Shown here piece after piece: positions 50,538 to 60,301 of a stretch of 64,000 nucleotides of DNA (position 1 is its first letter; each line of letters starts with the position of its first letter). The DNA is taken from the NCBI RefSeq assembly GCF_014645695.1, contig NZ_BMMF01000004.1, positions 379,261 to 443,260 of the forward strand. Direction: 5' to 3'. Source of the stretch: Salinarimonas ramus. Lineage in GTDB: Bacteria; Pseudomonadota; Alphaproteobacteria; Rhizobiales; Beijerinckiaceae. A program made the position numbers and the translations under genes. The notes beneath the pieces were generated by a model. It saw only the letters and a list, made by a program, of their open reading frames with translations, did no database searches and was not told the origin of the DNA.

Positions 50538-53050
50538 TGCGCGTTCTCACGGCCCGCCGGCGTGACGGGGACGGAAGGGTGACGGTCGGACTTGCGCGCA
50601 TGGCCCTGGCGACGGCGCTGGGTGTCGTTCTCCTGCACGCCCCGGCATACGCCCAGGGTGCCGATCCGCTCGCCTCCCAGGTCTCGACCGATCCGAACGC
50701 GCGCCTCCTCGTGGAGGCGGACGAGCTCGTCTACGACAACGACAGCAACACCGTCTCCGCCGTCGGAAACGTCGAGATGAACTACGACGGCCGCACCCTG
50801 CAGGCCGACCGCGTCGTCTACGATCGCGACACCAGCCGCGTCTTCGCCGAGGGCAACGCCCGCCTGACGCAGGCGGACGGCACCATCGTCGTGGGCGAGC
50901 GCTTCGAGCTGACCGACGATTTCAGCTCGGGCTTCATCGACTCGCTGCGCGTGGAGCAGCCCGTGGTGGAGGCCGGGAGGACCGGCACCGGCCGCTTCAC
51001 GGCGCCCCGCGCGGAGCGGATCGAGGGACGCCAAGTCGTCTTCCAGCGTGGCACCTACACGACCTGCGAGCCCTGCGCCGAGAATCCGAGCCGCCCACCG
51101 CTCTGGCAGGTGAAGGCGGCGCGCATCATCCACGACAACGTGGAGCGCACGATCTACTACGAGAACGCGACGGTGGAGTTCGCCGGCGTCCCCGTGGCCT
51201 ACCTGCCCTATTTCTGGTCGCCCGATCCCTCCGTGCGCCGCAAGACCGGCTTCCTCGCGCCCACGCCGATCGTCTCCTCGACGCTCGGCAACGGCGCGCG
51301 CGTGCCGTTCTTCATCAACCTCGCGCCGAACTACGACCTGACGCTGCGCCCAGCCTACCTGTCGCGCCAGGGCGTGCTCGCCGACGTCGAGTGGCGCCAT
51401 CGGCTCCTCACCGGCTCCTACGCGATCCGCGCGGTGGGCATCTTCGAGAACGAGCCCGAGGCCTTCAACCGCGTGCGCCCGCCGGAGGGCTACGACGACG
51501 CCCGCGGCATGGTGGAGAGCGTCGGGCGCTTCTCCATCAATCCGCGCTGGAACTTCGGCTGGGACGTGACGCTCCTGTCCGACCGCTTCTTCCTCGAGGA
51601 TTACGACCTCACGAGCGAGAACGTCACCTCCACCTTCCGCACGGAAGCGGTCTCCACCGTCTACATGACGGGCCAGGGCGAGCGCTCGTTCTTCGACGCG
51701 CGCGGCTATTATTTCGAGGGCCTGTCGGAGGCCGACTTCCAGAAGCACCAGCCCGTGGTCCATCCGGTCGTCGACTACGACCGGCGCTTCGCCGGGCCGG
51801 GCGCTCTGGGTGGCGAGATCGGGATCACCGCGAACTTCACGAGCCTCACCCGCGAGGCGGCGATGTTCCAGCCGCTCGGCGCCAATTCCCGCACGGTGAC
51901 GACGCCGGGCCTCGCGGCCGACTACACGACCTGCGTCAGCTTCGACGGCGACTGCCTCGCCATGGGCCTGTCGGGCAGCTATACGCGCGTGAGCGCCGAG
52001 GCGAGCTGGCGGCGGCGCTTCATCGACGCCTTCGGCCAGTCCTGGACGCCCTTCGCCTACCTGCGCACCGACGGCGTGTGGTTCTCGCCGAGCCTGCGCG
52101 GCTACGAGAACGCCGGCGTCGCCTCCTTCACCGGCAGCGAGGACGATTTCTACGGCCGCGCCATGCCGGCGGTGGGCCTGGAATACCGATACCCGCTCGC
52201 CGGTCGCATCGCCGGCGGCACGCAGGTCATCGAGCCGATCGCGCAGATCATCGCGCGCCCCAACGAGATGCACGTCGGGCAGTACCCCAACGAGGACGCC
52301 CAGAGCCTCGTCTTCGACGACACGAACCTGTTCGAGTGGGACAAGTTCTCCGGCTTCGACCGCGCCGAGGGCGGCGTGCGCGCGAATTACGGCATCCAGT
52401 ACACGTTCAACGGCGACAACGGCGTGTACGTCCACGCGCTGTTCGGCCAGTCGGTGCAGCTCGCCGGGCAGAACTCGTTCGACGAGCGCGGCCTCCTCAA
52501 CGTCGGCGCCGGCTCGGGGCTCGACGACCGCGTATCCGACTATGTCGGCCGCATCGAGGTGCGCCCCTATTCCGGCCTGCGGCTCGGCGCCCGCGCGCGG
52601 TTCGACCGCGACGACTTCTCCGTCGACCGCATCGAGGCGGACCTCACCGGGCGTATCGGCAATCTCACGACGTCGGTGCTCTACGCGCGCCTCGCGCCGC
52701 AGCCGGATCTCGGCTTCACGCAGGCCCGCGAGGGCGTGAACGCCTCGGCGCGGCTGAACCTGAACGAGAACTGGTACCTCACCGGCGGCGTCGCCCTCGA
52801 CATCGCGCGCTATCGCGACGATCCCGAGAGCGGCCTGTCGAGCGACGCCTTCACCTCGCTCGTCGTGGGTGCGGGCTACATCGACGAGTGCACGTCCTTC
52901 ACCGTCGCGCTCAGCTCCACGCCGATCTCGGGCGCGACGACGGGCGACCGCTACAATCGCAAGATCCTCGCGCGGCTCGAGTTCTTCACGCTGGGCGAGG
53001 TCGGCTTCGAGCAGCGGCTGAACCAGGACGGGCAAGATCGCCCGCTCTGA
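50537..53050 (+). CDS. lptD: LPS-assembly outer-membrane protein LptD
   Basis: This 837-residue protein has a signal peptide (ALATALGVVLLHAPAYAQ), an OstA/LptA-like jellyroll (about 55-160: VEADELVYDNDSNTVSAVGN) and a large beta-barrel with FFINLAPNYDLTLRPAYLSR. Cysteines in TTCEPC may form the disulfide that guides assembly. It inserts LPS into the outer leaflet with LptE. In many relatives a SurA-type chaperone gene follows lptD; here pdxA follows directly. ATG 50537 follows AAGGAGG. Confidence 0.95.
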   Translation: MRVLTARRRDGDGRVTVGLARMALATALGVVLLHAPAYAQGADPLASQVSTDPNARLLVEADELVYDNDSNTVSAVGNVEMNYDGRTLQADRVVYDRDTSRVFAEGNARLTQADGTIVVGERFELTDDFSSGFIDSLRVEQPVVEAGRTGTGRFTAPRAERIEGRQVVFQRGTYTTCEPCAENPSRPPLWQVKAARIIHDNVERTIYYENATVEFAGVPVAYLPYFWSPDPSVRRKTGFLAPTPIVSSTLGNGARVPFFINLAPNYDLTLRPAYLSRQGVLADVEWRHRLLTGSYAIRAVGIFENEPEAFNRVRPPEGYDDARGMVESVGRFSINPRWNFGWDVTLLSDRFFLEDYDLTSENVTSTFRTEAVSTVYMTGQGERSFFDARGYYFEGLSEADFQKHQPVVHPVVDYDRRFAGPGALGGEIGITANFTSLTREAAMFQPLGANSRTVTTPGLAADYTTCVSFDGDCLAMGLSGSYTRVSAEASWRRRFIDAFGQSWTPFAYLRTDGVWFSPSLRGYENAGVASFTGSEDDFYGRAMPAVGLEYRYPLAGRIAGGTQVIEPIAQIIARPNEMHVGQYPNEDAQSLVFDDTNLFEWDKFSGFDRAEGGVRANYGIQYTFNGDNGVYVHALFGQSVQLAGQNSFDERGLLNVGAGSGLDDRVSDYVGRIEVRPYSGLRLGARARFDRDDFSVDRIEADLTGRIGNLTTSVLYARLAPQPDLGFTQAREGVNASARLNLNENWYLTGGVALDIARYRDDPESGLSSDAFTSLVVGAGYIDECTSFTVALSSTPISGATTGDRYNRKILARLEFFTLGEVGFEQRLNQDGQDRPL

Positions 53051-53095
53051 CGGCAGTCCTGCGATGATCGCCAGCTCCGAGCGGCCGGAGACCCG

Positions 53096-54127
53096 ATGAG
53101 CACGATGAAGACACGTCCCCTCGCCCTCACCATGGGCGATCCCGCAGGCATCGGCCCGGAGCTCGCGCTCGCGGCCTGGCTGCGGCGCGCGGACGAGGAT
53201 CTGCCTCCCTTCGCGCTCCTGGGTGACGTCGCCCATGCCGAGCGGCTCGCCGGCCGCCTCGGGCTCGCCGTGCCCGTGCGCGCGATCGCGTCGATCGAGG
53301 AGGCGCCCGCAGCCTTCGGCGAGGTGCTCCCGGTCCTGCCGCTCGCGGCCGGCGTCGCGGCCGAGCCAGGCCGGCCGGACCCGGAGAACGCGCCCGCGAT
53401 CCTCGAGGCGATCGACCGCGCCGTGGCGCTGGCGCAGGACGGGCGCGCCGGGGCCGTCGTCACCGCGCCCATCGCCAAGTCCGTCCTCTACGAGGCCGGC
53501 TTCGCCCATCCCGGCCACACGGAATACCTCGCCGCGCTCGCGACGCCGCCGGGCGGCGAGACGCCGCTCTCCGTCATGATGCTCTGGAGCGAGGGCCTCG
53601 CCGTCGTACCGGTGACGGTCCACATCGCGCTCGCCGACGTGCCCCACGCGCTCACCCGCGAGCGCATCCTCGCCACCGCGCGCATCGTCGATCGCGACCT
53701 GCGTGCGCGCTTCGGCATCGCCCGCCCGCGCCTCGCGCTCGCCGGCCTCAACCCGCATGCGGGCGAGGCGGGGGCCATGGGCCGCGAGGAGATCGAGACG
53801 ATCGCGCCGGCCATCGCGGCGCTACGCGCCGAGGGGATCGACGCCACCGGCCCGCATCCGGCGGACACGCTCTTCCATGCGCGGGCGCGGAAGAATTACG
53901 ACGCGGCGCTCGCCATGTATCACGACCAGGCGCTCGTCCCGATCAAGACCATCGCCTTCGACGAGGCGGTGAACGTCACGCTGGGCCTGCCCTTCGTGCG
54001 CACCTCGCCCGATCACGGCACCGCCTTCGACATCGCCGGGCGCGGCATCGCGCGGCCCGACAGCCTGATCGCCGCGATCCGGCTCGCGGGACGTCTCGCG
54101 GGTGCCGGGGCGGGAGTGCCCACGTGA
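53096..54127 (+). CDS. pdxA: 4-hydroxythreonine-4-phosphate dehydrogenase
   Basis: This 343-residue metal- and NAD-dependent enzyme acts in pyridoxal 5'-phosphate synthesis. Features: [17 protein letters not shown], the His in HPGHTEYLA, and the metal-binding [15 protein letters not shown] and [18 protein letters not shown] 53096 (GGAG upstream); ATG 53105 is possible. The stop overlaps rsmA by 4 bases. Confidence 0.94.
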   Translation: MSTMKTRPLALTMGDPAGIGPELALAAWLRRADEDLPPFALLGDVAHAERLAGRLGLAVPVRAIASIEEAPAAFGEVLPVLPLAAGVAAEPGRPDPENAPAILEAIDRAVALAQDGRAGAVVTAPIAKSVLYEAGFAHPGHTEYLAALATPPGGETPLSVMMLWSEGLAVVPVTVHIALADVPHALTRERILATARIVDRDLRARFGIARPRLALAGLNPHAGEAGAMGREEIETIAPAIAALRAEGIDATGPHPADTLFHARARKNYDAALAMYHDQALVPIKTIAFDEAVNVTLGLPFVRTSPDHGTAFDIAGRGIARPDSLIAAIRLAGRLAGAGAGVPT

Positions 54128-54990
54128 GCGCCATCGACGACCTGCCTCCGCTGCGGGAGGTGGTGCAGGAATTCGACCTCGCGCCGAAGAAGCAGCTCGG
54201 CCAGAACTTCCTGTTCGACCTCAACCTCACGAGCCGCATCGCCCGCGCCTCCGGGCGGCTGGAGGGCGCGCGGGTGCTCGAGGTCGGCCCGGGGCCCGGC
54301 GGCCTCACCCGCGCGCTCCTCGCGGGCGGCGCGGCGCACGTCGTCGCCGTCGAGCGCGACGCCCGCTGCCTGCCGGCGCTAGCCCAGATCGCCGAGCGCT
54401 ATCCCGGGCGGCTCACGGTGGTCGAGGCCGACGCCACCGCCTTCGACCCGCGCCCGCTCCTCGAGAGCGGCCCCGGCGAGGGCCGCCCGCGCATCGTCGC
54501 GAACCTGCCCTACAACGTCGGCACCCAGCTCCTCACCGGCTGGGTCGCCGCGCGCGACTGGCCGCCCTTCTGGGAGAGCCTGACGCTGATGTTCCAGCGC
54601 GAGGTGGCCGAGCGCATCGTCGCGACACCGGACGAGCGCGAGGACTATGGCCGGCTCGGCGTGCTCTGCGGCTGGCGCACGCAGGCGCACATCCTCTTCG
54701 ACGTCTCGCCCTCCGCCTTCGTGCCGCCGCCGAAGGTGACGTCGAGCATCGTGCAGCTCACGCCGCGCGAGACGCCCGAGCCCTGCGACGTGCGCGCGCT
54801 CGAGGCGGTCACGGGTGCCGCGTTCGGTCAGCGCCGCAAGATGCTGCGCCAGAGCCTGAAGGCCGTGGGCGTCGATCCCGCGGCGCTCTGCGAGGCCGCC
54901 GGCGTGCCGCCCACGGCGCGGGCCGAGGAGGTGGGCGTCTCCGGCTTCGTCGCCATGGCGAACGCGCTCGGCACGCTGCGAGGCGTGTGA
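54124..54990 (+). CDS. rsmA: 16S rRNA (adenine1518/1519-N6)-dimethyltransferase
   Basis: This 288-residue KsgA/RsmA enzyme dimethylates two adenines in the 3' end helix of 16S rRNA. Motifs: [25 protein letters not shown] (SAM motif I), and the catalytic NLPYN. GTG at 54124 overlaps the pdxA stop, fitting coupled translation. Normal length. Confidence 0.95.
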   Translation: MSAIDDLPPLREVVQEFDLAPKKQLGQNFLFDLNLTSRIARASGRLEGARVLEVGPGPGGLTRALLAGGAAHVVAVERDARCLPALAQIAERYPGRLTVVEADATAFDPRPLLESGPGEGRPRIVANLPYNVGTQLLTGWVAARDWPPFWESLTLMFQREVAERIVATPDEREDYGRLGVLCGWRTQAHILFDVSPSAFVPPPKVTSSIVQLTPRETPEPCDVRALEAVTGAAFGQRRKMLRQSLKAVGVDPAALCEAAGVPPTARAEEVGVSGFVAMANALGTLRGV

Positions 54991-55115
54991 ACACGGGGCG
55001 TTTCGCCGCGACCTCATCCCGCCTTGCTCCCGCCGCGTGGAGCGGGCATGGTCCCTCCCGTTGCGGACAAGCGCGCCCGACCGTTCGATCCGGCGCGCGA
55101 CATCGGAGCTCGCCC

Positions 55116-56894
55116 TTGCTCGCTCACCATACGAGACGCCACCCCTCGCGACGCCCGCTTCGCGCCCTCGCGACGGCCCTCCTCGCGGCGACGATCGCGG
55201 CCAGCGCCGGCGGCACGGCGCTCGCGCGCGATCCCGTGGAGCCCGCGCGCTCGCTCGAAGGCAACTTCCTCGCCGGCTACGTCGCCGGCCTCGCCCGCGA
55301 CCCCGCCGCGGCGGCGACCTTCCTGCGCGAGGCGCTGATCGGCGATCCCGCCAATGCGGAACTGATGGAGCGCGCCTTCGTCGCCTTCCTCGCGGACGGC
55401 TCGATGACGGACGCGTTGCGCGTCGCTGCCCGCCTCGTGGAGGCGGAGCCGCAGAACGGGCTGGCGCGCCTCGCGCTCGGCGTCGGCGCCCTGCGCGACG
55501 CGCGTTGGGACGCGGCGCTCGGCAGCTTCGACGAGGGCGGCGACGGCCGCGCCTCCGACCTCACCGCGACGTTGCTCGCGGCCTGGGCCCATGCCGGGGC
55601 GCGCGACGACGACGCGGCGCTCGAGACGATCGATCGCCTCGACGGCGAGCCCGCCTTCGAGATCTTCCGCCTCTATCACGGCGGGCTCCTCGCCTCCTAT
55701 CTCGGCATGCCGGAGGAGGCGGAGGCGCGCCTCGCCGGCGCCTACGAGATGCAGCCCACCGCGCTCTCCGTGGTCGACGCCTATGCCCGCCACGTCGCTC
55801 GGCGCGGGCGCAGCGAGGAGGCCATCGGCATCTACGAGAGCTTCCTCACGCAGGTGCCGGGCCATCCCCTGGCCGAGGCACGCATCGCCGCGCTGGAAGC
55901 CGGCGAGCGGCTGGAGCGTCCCGCGAACTCGGTCGCCGAGGGCGCGGCGGAGGTGCTCTACGCGCTCGGCTCCGCCGGAAACGCGCAGGGCGACGAGATG
56001 CCCGCGATCATCTACCTGCGCCTCGCGCTCCACCTCGCGCCGGTGCACGAGATGTCGCTGATCACGCTGGCCGACGTCTTCGGCCGCATGGAGCGGCTCG
56101 AGGACGCGATCCTGCTCTACGAGGAGGTGCCCCTCGGCTCCCCGCTCCACGTCACCGCCGAAATCGAGGTCGCCCACGCTTTGGAGCGGCTCGAGCGCAA
56201 CGCCGAGGCCGAGTCGCGCCTGCGCGCTCTGATGGCCGAGCGCCCGGACGATCTCGAGGTCGTCACCGCCCTCGCCAACATCCTGCGCGTGCGCCAGCAA
56301 TGGGCGGACGCGGCCGACTACTACACCCGCGCGCTGGAGATGGTGGGCGAGCCCACCTCCGCGCACTGGACCATGTTCTACTTCCGGGGCGCCTCCTACG
56401 AGCGTGCCAAGCAATGGCCGAAGGCCGAGGCCGACCTGAAGCAGGCGCTTGCCCTCGTGCCCGAGGCCTCGCCGCTGGGGCGCGCGCAGGTGCTCAACTA
56501 CCTCGGCTATTCCTGGGTCGACATGGGCATCAACATCGACGAGGCCTTCGAGATGCTCCAGGAGGCCGTCTCGCTCTCGCCGCGGGACGGGATGATCATC
56601 GATTCACTCGGCTGGGCCTATTACCGCCTCGGCCGCTACGAGGACGCGGTGCGCGAGCTGGAGCGGGCGGTGGAGCTCAAGCCCGAGGATCCGGTGATCA
56701 ACGATCACCTGGGCGACGCCTATTGGCGCGTCGGAAGGCGGCTCGAGGCGCGCTTCCAGTGGCAGCACGCGCTCGACGCCGATCCCGAGCCGGAGGATCG
56801 CGAGGAGATCGTACGCAAGCTCGAGGAAGGCCTGCCCGACACGCCCGCGTCGGAAGCCGCGCAGGCACCGCCGACGCAGCCGAACGGCGGCTGA
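55116..56894 (+). CDS. secreted tetratricopeptide repeat protein
   Basis: This 592-residue protein has a signal peptide (LRALATALLAATIAASAGGT) and then about a dozen helical TPR-type repeats (e.g. ADYYTRALEMVGE; IIDSLGWAYYRLGRYEDAV; PEDPVINDHLGDAYWRVGR). The best-conserved repeats are the last four. Similar proteins are a common neighbour of ispE in Hyphomicrobiales; role not established. No ATG gives a good start; TTG 55116 has GGAG 7 bases upstream and leads directly into the signal peptide. Confidence 0.85.
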   Translation: MLAHHTRRHPSRRPLRALATALLAATIAASAGGTALARDPVEPARSLEGNFLAGYVAGLARDPAAAATFLREALIGDPANAELMERAFVAFLADGSMTDALRVAARLVEAEPQNGLARLALGVGALRDARWDAALGSFDEGGDGRASDLTATLLAAWAHAGARDDDAALETIDRLDGEPAFEIFRLYHGGLLASYLGMPEEAEARLAGAYEMQPTALSVVDAYARHVARRGRSEEAIGIYESFLTQVPGHPLAEARIAALEAGERLERPANSVAEGAAEVLYALGSAGNAQGDEMPAIIYLRLALHLAPVHEMSLITLADVFGRMERLEDAILLYEEVPLGSPLHVTAEIEVAHALERLERNAEAESRLRALMAERPDDLEVVTALANILRVRQQWADAADYYTRALEMVGEPTSAHWTMFYFRGASYERAKQWPKAEADLKQALALVPEASPLGRAQVLNYLGYSWVDMGINIDEAFEMLQEAVSLSPRDGMIIDSLGWAYYRLGRYEDAVRELERAVELKPEDPVINDHLGDAYWRVGRRLEARFQWQHALDADPEPEDREEIVRKLEEGLPDTPASEAAQAPPTQPNGG

Positions 56895-56907
56895 CGGCTC
56901 GTCCGCG

Positions 56908-57885
56908 ATGGAGGGATCGTCGACGCGCGCCGCCTTCGCCCCGGCGAAGGTGAACCTGACGCTCGCCGTCGCGGGACGGCGAGCGGACGGCTATCACCTG
57001 CTGTCGAGCCTCGTCGCCTTCGCGGAGGTCGGCGACGATCTCACGCTGACGCCCGGTCCCGTCCCGTCGCTGGCGATCGACGGGCCGGGCGCCGCCGTGC
57101 TCGCGGTCGATGACGACAATCTCGTGCTGAAGGCCGCGCGTGCGCTCGCGACGCGCGTTCCAGACCTCGTGACGGGCGCGTTCTGCCTGACGAAGCGCCT
57201 GCCCGTCGCGTCGGGCATCGGCGGCGGCTCCGCGGACGCGGCAGCGGCGCTGCGCCTCCTCGCGCGTGCCAACGACATCGCCACGGACGATCCGCGGGTC
57301 GTCGCGGCGGCGGCCGAGACCGGGGCCGACGTACCCGTCTGCCTCGCGGGCCGCGTCTGCCTCATGGAGGGGATCGGCGAGCGGCTGGGGCCGTCCCTCC
57401 CCTGCCCCGCACTTCCGGCGGTGCTCGTCAATCCGGGCGTGCCGGTGGAGACGCGCGCCGTCTTCCGGGCGCTCGCCCTCGCGCCCGGAAAGACGCGCGG
57501 TGTGCCGCCCTCCCCCGCGCCGATGCCGGGCTCGTCCGTCGCCGCCGTCATCGCGGCGCTCGCCTCGGCCGGCAACGACCTCCAGGCGCCCGCCATTTCC
57601 GTCGCGCCGATCATCGCACGGACGCTCGACGCCGTCGCGCGCACAAATGGCTGCGCCCTCGCGCGGATGTCGGGCTCGGGCGCGACCTGCTTCGGCCTCT
57701 ATCACGACGACGCGAGCGCGCACGCGGCCGCCCGCAGCCTCGCCGAGGCACACCCGGGCTGGTGGGTCGTCGCGACGCGCCTCGGTCCGGCCCTGGACGA
57801 TGCGGCCCGCGCGGGCGCGGGTCAGGAAGGCCCGCCCACCGTGCGCAGCGCGCCGACGAGGGCGGCGAGCACCGCCTCGCCCTGA
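56908..57885 (+). CDS. ispE: 4-diphosphocytidyl-2-C-methyl-D-erythritol kinase
   Basis: This 325-residue GHMP kinase of the MEP isoprenoid pathway has APAKVNLTLAV (motif 1), PVASGIGGGSADAAAALRLL (ATP motif) and RMSGSGATCFGLY (motif 3). The C-terminal about 35 residues go beyond the usual family length and overlap a convergent small gene by 64 bases. ATG 56908, 13 bases after the TPR gene. Confidence 0.93.
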   Translation: MEGSSTRAAFAPAKVNLTLAVAGRRADGYHLLSSLVAFAEVGDDLTLTPGPVPSLAIDGPGAAVLAVDDDNLVLKAARALATRVPDLVTGAFCLTKRLPVASGIGGGSADAAAALRLLARANDIATDDPRVVAAAAETGADVPVCLAGRVCLMEGIGERLGPSLPCPALPAVLVNPGVPVETRAVFRALALAPGKTRGVPPSPAPMPGSSVAAVIAALASAGNDLQAPAISVAPIIARTLDAVARTNGCALARMSGSGATCFGLYHDDASAHAAARSLAEAHPGWWVVATRLGPALDDAARAGAGQEGPPTVRSAPTRAASTASP

Positions 57886-58121
57886 TCGGTGAACTCGACG
57901 CGGGTCTCCTCGATCGTGGCGAGGCCCGCCTCGCGCAATTCCTCGATCGCCGCCTCGTCGGCCTTGTGCCCCGCCCCGTCGCGCCGCACCACGCCGGTCA
58001 CGGGCTCGCCGCTCTCGAGCTGGTGATAGGCCGCGAAGGCGAAGACGGCGAGCGCCTTGTCGGACAAGGGCGGCGGGGTCTGCGGGTTGTTCTGCGCTTG
58101 CGCTGTGCCGTGGTCGGCCAT
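57822..58121 (-). CDS. small conserved-looking hypothetical protein
   Basis: This 99-residue cytosolic protein (MADHGTAQAQNNPQTPPPL...) has a wHTH-like pattern: SDKALAVFAFAAYHQLESGE, AAIEELREAGLATIEETRVE, FTDQGEAVLAALVGAL. It could be a small DNA- or protein-binding module. ATG 58121 has GGAGGCG upstream. It is convergent with ispE. Confidence 0.65.
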   Translation of the reverse strand: MADHGTAQAQNNPQTPPPLSDKALAVFAFAAYHQLESGEPVTGVVRRDGAGHKADEAAIEELREAGLATIEETRVEFTDQGEAVLAALVGALRTVGGPS

Positions 58122-58217
58122 GATCGCCTCCATCTGCTGATCCTCGTCGAGGTCGAGAGGCAACGCGCGAGACGGCGGATCGGTCGTGAGACCTGTTGGT
58201 ACGGTTCGCCGCGCCCG

Positions 58218-58913
58218 TCAGCTCGTCGCGAGCAGTGCGGCGAGATCCGAGAAGCGCGCGACCCGTCGCGCACCGTTCGGAAGCGGCTCTGACGCCGCGT
58301 CGTGCTGCCACGGGGTGTCTGCGGGTATCCAGACGGCCGCGAGACCTGCATGCAGCGCCGGCAGGACGTCGGAGCGTAGGCTGTTTCCGATCATGGTCGT
58401 CTTCACTCGATCGAGACCGTGATCACGGCACAAGCCGCGGTACGCGTCGACGTCCTTGCGCTGCACGATGCGCACGGCCTCGAAGACGTGCTCCAGTCCC
58501 GACAGCTCCATCTTGTGCTTCTGCTCGGCCGGGATACCTCGCGTGAGCACGAACATCCTATGGCCGCGGCGCCGCAGCTCTTCCAACGTCTCTCGGACGC
58601 CGGGGAGGAGCGGCGGCGGCTCGTTGGCGAGGCGATCGTACAAGCCACGATATGCCGACAGCACCTCCTCGCGCAGGCTCGGATAATCGGGAAACGTCGC
58701 CAGGGTCTCGGCGAGGCTGTAGGTGTAGCTGGCGAAGCCGTAGCCGATGTGAGGGATGTTGCGCTCTTCCGCCTCCAGAAATCGAGCGATGAACGCGACG
58801 TCCGGCCCGGCTATGCGGGTGACGATCGCATCGATCTCACGCTCGAACGCCTGAAGCGTTCGCTGCTCGTCCCAGAGGGTATCGTCCGCGTCGAAGATGA
58901 GGGGTTCAGCCAC
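58218..58913 (-). CDS. HAD family hydrolase
   Basis: This 231-residue HAD phosphatase has motif I IFDADDTLWDE (D8, D10), motif II LTRG (around 125), and motif III/IV KTTMIGNSLRSDVLPALHAG. It has a helical cap between I and II (sub-type I). It is like YjjG/GPH-type phosphatases acting on small phosphorylated metabolites. GTG 58913 overlaps the preceding gene by 8 bases. It is the last gene of the minus-strand arm of an uncharacterised cluster. Confidence 0.85.
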   Translation of the reverse strand: MAEPLIFDADDTLWDEQRTLQAFEREIDAIVTRIAGPDVAFIARFLEAEERNIPHIGYGFASYTYSLAETLATFPDYPSLREEVLSAYRGLYDRLANEPPPLLPGVRETLEELRRRGHRMFVLTRGIPAEQKHKMELSGLEHVFEAVRIVQRKDVDAYRGLCRDHGLDRVKTTMIGNSLRSDVLPALHAGLAAVWIPADTPWQHDAASEPLPNGARRVARFSDLAALLATS

Positions 58914-59724
58914 GTCCGTCCTCCGCGTGCGCGAGCGCTAGACCATCGGCCACGTTGGCGTCGCTCGCATAGAAGTGCGCCAGCTCCCTCGTGCGCAATG
59001 CGGCGAGAACGATGCAATTGGAGGCGACGGCGCCTGTCATCCACCGCCGGCCGAACGGCGACGAACGCTCCAGCGCATCCGGCTCCATCCTGGCGAGCCG
59101 AGCCGCCATGGCTTCGAATGCACCCGCCTCGCACCGACCGTCCGCGCCGAGGTGGACACCCATGGCCGCGAGATAGGTCGCCTCACCGCCCGTGTAGACG
59201 AAGGCGGCCCGAGACCGTGGCATCTGCTCCGCGAGCCACGACACGCATGCGGCGACGTCCCGTTCCGCCACCGATCGGGAGAGCCCGAATCGCGCATTCA
59301 GATCGGAGATGCCGAAGTCCAGCAACACGTGAGCGCCGTCGGCGGCGGCGATCTGGATGCTGCCGCCTCCGGCATTGAAGATGTCGCGACCCGTCGCGGC
59401 GCTGGAGAAAGCGCGGGCAATGAGATCGAGCTCGGCCGCCTGCGTCAGCGTCTCGTATCGCCAACCGCGAGCCGAGCAGAACGCCTCGATCAGCGTTCGC
59501 AAGCGAGGAGAACGGCGTGCGAAGGCCGTCCCGATCGCGAGCACCGGCCCGGCGTCGCTGCGGACCTGGCGCTCGACTTCGTCCAGGGCGGCGGCGACAT
59601 CGCTTTCTCCAGGCGCCTCCTCCAAGGGGCACCGATTCACGGATGCGATCTGCGACCCACGGCCGACGCAATCAGAGATAAAGATCTTGATTGATCGACT
59701 TCCGAAATCAACGATAGTGCGCAT
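58906..59724 (-). CDS. Ppx/GppA-like (ASKHA fold) protein
   Basis: This 272-residue protein resembles the exopolyphosphatase/GppA fold: N-terminal TIVDFGSRSIKIFI (the first phosphate loop), EAFCSARGWRYETLTQAAEL before IFNAGGGSIQIAAADG (residues 115-130, with the GGGS loop), and TGGEATYLAAMGVHL. It is shorter than Ppx (about 300 for the core) and lacks HD domains. Substrate unknown; a phosphatase on a phosphorylated nucleotide or metabolite is one possibility. ATG 59724 overlaps the broken gene upstream by 17 bases and the HAD gene by 8, so this is a tight operon. Confidence 0.7.
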   Translation of the reverse strand: MRTIVDFGSRSIKIFISDCVGRGSQIASVNRCPLEEAPGESDVAAALDEVERQVRSDAGPVLAIGTAFARRSPRLRTLIEAFCSARGWRYETLTQAAELDLIARAFSSAATGRDIFNAGGGSIQIAAADGAHVLLDFGISDLNARFGLSRSVAERDVAACVSWLAEQMPRSRAAFVYTGGEATYLAAMGVHLGADGRCEAGAFEAMAARLARMEPDALERSSPFGRRWMTGAVASNCIVLAALRTRELAHFYASDANVADGLALAHAEDGRG

Positions 59725-60142
59725 GCAGCGATCCGTGCTTGACCTTCGTCACGATATCCGACCCGAAAACGTCTGACAACAATCGAGAATACGCAGCAAT
59801 GTTCGGGTCGTCAGCAGGCTCCAACGTCAATATCTGAAGGCCACTTGCAACTGCGTAACCGATCTCGAGCGTCGCGGCCTTGCCAATATAGCCGTCGACG
59901 TTACAAACGGTCAGAAATGATGATCTTCTGATCTATGCAAACACTCCATCCTGCAAAATCCTATGGTCCGTGACCGGATCTGCATCGAGGATTACGAATT
60001 CTTCTCCCGGATTCACAGCTGAATGCCCGATTGGTGACAAAACATCGACTCTTCGATTCTCGAGCTCCTCACGCAAAAGGTATAGATGGCTAAGATGCTC
60101 TCTGAAAGATCCCGATATCACTGTCGTTAGTCGGTCAACCAT
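59708..60142 (-). pseudogene. nucleoside 2-deoxyribosyltransferase-like gene interrupted by an in-frame amber codon
   Basis: The minus-strand frame runs from ATG 60142 (AAGGAG six bases upstream) to TGA at 59708, 144 codons, with a single TAG at 59935-59933 after codon 69 (LQDGVFA-stop-IRRSSFL). The reading frame and similarity pattern continue without shift: TVISGSFREHL and LDADPVTDHR before, NVDGYIGKAATLEIGYAVA (with the likely catalytic Glu) and LEPADDPNIAAYSRLL after. Relatives I recall have Lys at the stop position, so AAG-to-TAG is the likely change. It overlaps the next gene by 17 bases. It could be a pseudogene, a sequencing error, or a readthrough gene. Confidence 0.72.
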
Positions 60143-60242
60143 TCCACGCTCCTTCTGATCTTCCAGTGCCTTCGACACAGTTCTCGGTTTTTTCCCGCCG
60201 TTGATATCTCCTGGGCTTGTATAAAAAACACGTGAAGGTTAT

Positions 60243-60299
60243 ATGACGCCGGAGAGCGTTCGGGTGTCGCAGCGCTCGTTTCAACCAGAGAGAGAATAG
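60243..60299 (+). CDS. 18-codon open frame directly upstream of the methyltransferase gene
   Basis: ATG 60243 with GAAGG about five bases upstream opens a frame of 18 codons (MTPESVRVSQRSFQPERE) that ends 2 bases before the methyltransferase ATG. It lies in the 159-base spacer of two divergent operons. It could be a leader peptide, a peptide precursor for the radical SAM enzyme downstream, or chance. Only its position and Shine-Dalgarno support it. Confidence 0.3.
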   Translation: MTPESVRVSQRSFQPERE

Positions 60300-60301
60300 A
60301 T

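Noticed and set aside
50405-53758. 1117-codon antisense frame over lptD and pdxA
   Set aside because: The sense strand carries clear full-length LptD and PdxA; the antisense protein is low-complexity Arg/Ala/Gly/Val-rich.
59933-60178. 81-codon protein as a complete gene
   Set aside because: The frame continues with family similarity past the TAG, so it is the front part of a longer broken gene; the GTG at 60178 is also less likely than ATG 60142 with AAGGAG.
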